This document shows positions 42,340-45,383 of a DNA stretch of 45,383 nt, piece by piece. The translations under genes were made by a program, and so were the position numbers. This DNA comes from Martinezella miluonensis (GTDB lineage: Bacteria; Pseudomonadota; Alphaproteobacteria; Rhizobiales; Rhizobiaceae). The stretch's first letter is position 1. The number at the start of each line of letters is the position of its first letter. The notes beneath the pieces were generated by a model. It did no database searches, was not told the DNA's origin, and saw only the letters and a program-made list of their open reading frames with translations. The stretch covers positions 1 to 45,383 of the forward strand of contig NZ_FMAH01000052.1 of the NCBI RefSeq assembly GCF_900094545.1. The letters run 5' to 3'.

Positions 42340-43269
42340 ATGGAGGCGGGATTGGCGCGCAGCTACAGTGTCTATGATGTGTTCACCGACAGCAAGCTGG
42401 CGGGCAATCCTCTAGCGATCATCTTCGATGCCGAGGGCTTGAGCGACGAGGCGATGCAGGCGATCGCCAGGGAGATGAATCTCTCTGAGACGGTGTTCGT
42501 GCTGCCGCCGCAGAATCAGGCGCACACTGCCAGCCTGCGCATATTCACGCCCGGCCGCGAACTGCCCTTTGCCGGGCATCCAACCGTCGGCACGGCGATC
42601 GCGCTTGCGGAGAAGACCCATGCCAGCCATGGCGGCGATCTCGATCTCGTTTGCGTGCTGGACGAGCGGGTCGGGCCGGTGCGCTGCGCGATCAAACTTA
42701 GGCAGAGCAAGGCGAGCTTTGCCGAATTCGATCTGCCGAGAAAATCGCAACAGATCCCGCTGCCGCTCGACAGGGCCGATATTGCCAATGCGCTCAGCCT
42801 GAAGATCACAGAGATCGGTTTCGAGAATCACGTCCCCTCCATCTGGAGCGCCGGTGTGCCGTTCCTTCTCGTGCCTGTGCACGATGTCGGCGCTGCCGAG
42901 CGGCTGGAATTCGATCTGCAGCTTTGGGAAAAGACGGTTCCCTTCGTCGACGGCGCGCTTGCCTCCGCCTTCATCTATTGTCGCGGCGGCATCAATCATG
43001 TCGCCAAGTTCCATGCTCGCATGTTCCCTGTGGGGATGGGTATTGTCGAGGATCCAGCGACGGGTGCGGCGGTGGCGGCGCTCTCCGGAGCGATCAATCA
43101 ATTCGACGGACTGCCGGATGGACATCATCCCGTGATTATCGAGCAGGGAATCGAGATGGGACGCCCCTCGCTGATTCATCTTCATCTCGATGTCGACGGC
43201 GGCCAGATCGCCAATGCCCGCATTGGCGGCCAAGCCGTGCGTGTTGCCTCCGGAATTCTTGAGCTTTGA
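42340..43269 (+). CDS. PhzF-family isomerase-like protein
   Basis: 309 residues, PhzF/YddE group with the diaminopimelate epimerase-like fold. The catalytic Glu sits in MNLSETVFV (Glu50); other marks are FTPGRELPFAGHPTVGTA and GIVEDPATGAAVAAL. PhzF isomerises DHHA in phenazine synthesis, but most relatives have unknown substrates. ATG at 42340 with GGAAG upstream; TTG at 42352 behind GGAGG is an equally likely start. It is followed by a terminator. Confidence 0.9.
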   Translation: MEAGLARSYSVYDVFTDSKLAGNPLAIIFDAEGLSDEAMQAIAREMNLSETVFVLPPQNQAHTASLRIFTPGRELPFAGHPTVGTAIALAEKTHASHGGDLDLVCVLDERVGPVRCAIKLRQSKASFAEFDLPRKSQQIPLPLDRADIANALSLKITEIGFENHVPSIWSAGVPFLLVPVHDVGAAERLEFDLQLWEKTVPFVDGALASAFIYCRGGINHVAKFHARMFPVGMGIVEDPATGAAVAALSGAINQFDGLPDGHHPVIIEQGIEMGRPSLIHLHLDVDGGQIANARIGGQAVRVASGILEL

Positions 43270-43280
43270 TTTTAAAGGCT

Positions 43281-43305
43281 TTTCGGCGGCCTCCGAAATT
43301 TTTTT
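43281..43305 (+). terminator. Intrinsic terminator after the phzF-like gene
   Basis: TTTCGG-CGGCCT-CCGAAA hairpin followed by seven T residues, 11 bp after the stop. The short stem is modest, but the T run is clear. It separates the upstream operon from the tRNA gene. Confidence 0.7.
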
Positions 43306-43337
43306 GAGAAATAATCAAAGAAAATTCGTTTGGCCGC

Positions 43338-43365
43338 TGGACAATCAAACCGATCCTATTTATAT
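43338..43365 (+). promoter_or_regulatory. Candidate promoter of tRNA-Lys
   Basis: TGGACA (43338-43343), 16-bp spacer, TTATAT (43360-43365), the usual rhizobial sigma-70 shape, 28 bp upstream of the mature tRNA. Confidence 0.6.
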
Positions 43366-43393
43366 GCCCGGTCACGCCGCCAGCAAGCGGTAC

Positions 43394-43469
<76 letters not shown>

Positions 43470-43493
43470 TCTTTTCAAGCACTTAGCTGAAAT

Positions 43494-43619
43494 TTGACGC
43501 TGATTGACGCCGACGGCTTGGGCGCGGTTTCCAAGTCATGTGCGCTCTTTTTCAGCATTATCGGCATTCCGGCTATTTTAATCCTAGCAGGGATCATCTT
43601 CTTCTTCCGAAGGCGATGA
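43494..43619 (+). other. Possible small membrane-peptide frame downstream of the tRNA
   Basis: An open frame from TTG at 43494 to TGA at 43619 encodes about 41 residues, with a hydrophobic stretch from ALFFSIIGIPAILILAGIIF to a basic RRR end. There is no ATG and no good ribosome binding site, so it may be a remnant of a longer gene or chance. Listed only because of the strong transmembrane character. Confidence 0.25.
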
Positions 43620-43761
43620 GCGAGCAAGGCTCGGGTGCCGCTTGCGTTACGGCCCAGGCGTAGCGTCTCGATCCGTCTCTCCGGTCGGATTGCGTTTGGA
43701 GTACTCTGTCCCCCGCATCGATCTCAGGCAAATAAGACCCACAGGCGAGGGCGCCTCGGCA

Positions 43762-43884
43762 TCAACGGAGATGCAGCAGGAACATCGTCGGCGCGGCCAG
43801 GAATATTGCGAAGAGGAGCAGAGAGATCCCGTATTTCAGTTTTCGTATTCGTCGTGTTTTGCTGCCGTCCCAGTCGTATCCCAT
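43762..43884 (-). CDS. Small membrane protein (40 residues)
   Basis: A short gene of 40 codons that begins MGYDWDGSKTRRIRKLKYG. It has one transmembrane segment at about residues 20-38 (ISLLLFAIFLAAPTMFLLH) after a basic stretch, which suggests an N-in orientation. The ribosome binding site AAAGGAG stands 8-9 nt upstream of the ATG, better than that of many large genes here. I do not recognise a family. Its position after tRNA-Lys suggests accessory DNA. Confidence 0.65.
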   Translation of the reverse strand: MGYDWDGSKTRRIRKLKYGISLLLFAIFLAAPTMFLLHLR

Positions 43885-44241
43885 GAATATATCTCCTTTT
43901 GTCCAGCGTTTTGCCGACAAGGAAAATTCTCTCAAGGATCGTTTGCGCGAGGCTTGCGAAGGAAATACGTGGGATTCGTGAAGAGAGGGGCGTTATTTCA
44001 TGCGATGATACATGGCAGTAAAAGCCAATTCATTAGAGGCTGGATAATCTACTTGCGACGCGATGCCTCGCAATGGCTCTTGGATGGGCACGCTCCATGA
44101 TAGAGGCTGCGCGCTCGCCTGCTGAGGGTTTTCGGGCGTCACCCTGTCAGTCCCAGTTAGCCGGGCTGCATCGAGCTTATGGTATTGCGGGAATCCGATC
44201 TTTCCGCGCCGGCGTTTGCAGCAAAGCGAATTCATCTATAG
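43885..44241. other. Gene-poor stretch after the small membrane gene
   Basis: I see no convincing gene here. Short open frames on both strands lack ribosome binding sites and recognisable motifs. Base use is less GC-rich in the first ~120 bp than in neighbouring genes. Confidence 0.5.
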
Positions 44242-44637
44242 CGAAAGGCTGCAAGCTTCGAAGCCGGCGCTGTTCCCGAACCTCTTTTCGACCTTGAAAT
44301 CATCCTTCCGCTGGCTCAGGCGCGGCAAGAGCGTAACGCTGCTGGGGCCAGCCTCTACATTTTCAATGCCCGAATTCCCAACGATCACGTCCGCCGCGCG
44401 AAGTGCGGGGGCGTCCTTGCTTGCGAATTTGCCAGGCGATGAGCGAAATGTGCTGCTTAGTCTCGCTCAAATGCGGCTGGCGGCGAGCGCGGGGAGTTCG
44501 CCGCGAAAACTCTCGCCTATGTGCGCGATGCCTATCTGGGGAAAAGACGAGATGACTGGACGAGCCACCAGCAGGAGGCGAAGGAAGCTGCGGCTTACCT
44601 TCATCATCAGGTAATGGCGCAGCTGCAATCGACCTAG
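44242..44637 (+). pseudogene. Frame-disrupted coding remnant of unknown family
   Basis: Protein-like sequence runs through different frames. One is open at 44242-44442 (VPEPLFDLEIILPLAQARQ, then ASLYIFNARIPNDHVRRAK); another is open at 44461-44637 and ends FAAKTLAYVRDAYLG, TSHQQEAKEAAAYLHHQV, then TAG. The first ends in TGA and the second begins after TAG, so at least one frameshift separates them, and no start codon is evident. This looks like a decayed gene. No family recognised. Confidence 0.4.
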
Positions 44638-44760
44638 GCGCGTTCCAAATCTTCACGCCGGCAATTCGATCGCCTGAGCCTTTCATGCAAAGACACGAGG
44701 CGCTTCCATTCAGGACGCGATCGCGTGACGGCAAGCTGCATCGCCTTCAGGCGGGCGCGC

Positions 44761-44865
44761 CTAGTGCTTTTTATGCCCGCCTTCCAACACGCTAAATACA
44801 AAGATGGCGGCCAGAAGCAGCATCAACGTATAGTCGAAGGGGGTGAGCAGGCGAAGCAGTTCCAT
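44761..44865 (-). CDS. Small membrane protein (34 residues)
   Basis: 34 codons beginning MELLRLLTPFDY and ending in GGHKKH, with one transmembrane segment at about 12-26 (YTLMLLLAAIFVFSV). GGAGGAG stands 7-8 nt upstream of the ATG. The frame extends further upstream as a longer reading, but the ribosome binding site and hydrophobic pattern support the short product. No family recognised. It may belong to the accessory region with the 40-residue gene at 43762-43884. Confidence 0.6.
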   Translation of the reverse strand: MELLRLLTPFDYTLMLLLAAIFVFSVLEGGHKKH

Positions 44866-45003
44866 GATGTTTCTCCTCCCGAGAGAAAACGGATCAGAAC
44901 AATCATTAGTGTGTTCTTTTATTCGTTGTATGCCAAGTTTTTTACATTCTGCGGTGCAAAACAATGTTGTGCGCGGCACAATTAAATACTTGTTTCCTAA
45001 GCT

Positions 45004-45159
45004 TTATCGGCCCCGTTTCGGGGCGTGGATTCCGAGGCGCTTGAGTTTCGCGATCGTGTCCATGTAGGTGGTGTAGCTACCGGCTGCTTGCCGTGCTTTC
45101 CGCCCCAGGTCGGAGCGATTATCAGCGCGCCACAGCAGGCAAGCTGATTTGGGGATCAT
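45004..45159 (-). other. Small open frame overlapping the transposase end
   Basis: From ATG at 45159 to TAA at 45004, about 51 residues, ending GSYTTYMDTIAKLKRLGIHA plus a basic tail. It overlaps the transposase C-terminus in another frame. It may be the remaining 3' part of a gene into which the IS inserted, or chance. The exact IS left end was not located. Confidence 0.3.
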
Positions 45160-45383
45160 CGCTCATTTGAGCCATGGTCTCAAGGGTCAGGTATCTCCCT
45201 CGCTGGACGGTCCACTCGTCGTTCGCCTCCATGAGCAGTGCGCCGACGAGACGGATGATGGCTTCATCGTTCGGAAAGATACCGACAACCTCGGTGCGGC
45301 GTTTGATCTCGCCGTTGAGACGTTCGATTGGATTCGTCGAGTGCAACTTCGCCCGGTGCTCTTTGGGAAAGGTCATGTAGGCG
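45080..45383 (-). mobile_element. IS256-family insertion sequence (partial)
   Basis: Inferred from the transposase C-terminus. The left boundary is only approximate, since I found no terminal inverted repeat by eye and the right end is outside the window. Confidence 0.5.
45122..45383 (-). CDS. IS256-family transposase (C-terminal part, cut by window edge)
   Basis: The last ~86 residues of a Mutator-type (Transposase_mut) transposase; the start lies beyond 45383. The block STNPIERLNGEIKRRTEVVG contains the catalytic Glu region and the IKRR box, then GIFPNDEAIIRLVGALLMEANDEW and RYLTLETM, as in IS256 relatives. Stop TGA at 45122. It marks the end of an insertion sequence. The rest of the element cannot be judged here. 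Confidence 0.9.
   Translation of the reverse strand, partial: AYMTFPKEHRAKLHSTNPIERLNGEIKRRTEVVGIFPNDEAIIRLVGALLMEANDEWTVQRGRYLTLETMAQMSDDPQISLPAVAR

Noticed and set aside
43642..44100. 152-codon frame downstream of tRNA-Lys
   Set aside because: No ribosome binding site, irregular composition, and it is antisense to the better-supported 40-residue gene at 43762-43884.
43993..44235. 80-codon minus-strand frame
   Set aside because: Starts without a ribosome binding site and shows no recognisable motif; kept only as unexplained sequence.

Overview
The window looks like a chromosomal segment from a Rhizobium-type alphaproteobacterium (Rhizobiaceae). The evidence is GC-rich coding sequence, the serB/miaA - HerA-like ATPase - ilvI-ilvH neighbourhood, RIME-like palindromic repeats ending in CCTTCTCCCCG arms, and many ATGA-type gene overlaps. 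I could run no database search, so the genus is an inference.

Left part (1-11.7 kb): a periplasmic DegP/Do protease, two tandem GNAT acetyltransferases, serB and miaA fired from a 13-bp divergent gap, and a large HerA/DUF87 ATPase. Next is the branched-chain amino acid operon ilvI-ilvH. It is preceded by an attenuator with an 18-residue leader peptide holding six consecutive Ile/Leu/Val codons and an intrinsic terminator. Then come a KpsC/LpsZ-like capsule gene with an in-frame stop just before its apparent natural end, and an aldo/keto reductase. ilvC, the next step of the pathway, lies 21 kb away behind a TetR regulator.

Middle part (11.9-31.5 kb): a LysE exporter; a cobalt-type nitrile hydratase operon (alpha, beta, accessory protein); a secreted-repeat protein/ECF sigma/anti-sigma operon with a candidate ECF promoter; a RecD-like helicase; pdxJ; and several regulator-enzyme pairs. 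These pairs are HxlR with an NmrA-type reductase and a flavin monooxygenase, TetR with an MFS pump, a MarR-GNAT fusion, Lrp with a racemase, and AraC with an alcohol dehydrogenase. A type II NADH dehydrogenase and a TetR gene preceding ilvC complete the stretch. Several regulators have clear palindromes next to their start codons, suggesting autoregulation.

Right part (31.5-45.4 kb): a vapBC toxin-antitoxin pair with a methyltransferase abutting vapC, an aminotransferase, and a second aldo/keto reductase. An FbpABC-like ABC transporter is followed by a non-heme Fe(II)/2-oxoglutarate-type oxygenase, then by nuclease-fold, Nudix and PhzF genes, ending at a terminator and a tRNA-Lys(CTT). Downstream of the tRNA the sequence becomes gene-poor. 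It holds two tiny membrane-protein genes with strong ribosome binding sites, a frame-disrupted coding remnant, and the 3' end of an IS256-family transposase cut by the window edge. This is the most accessory-looking part of the window.
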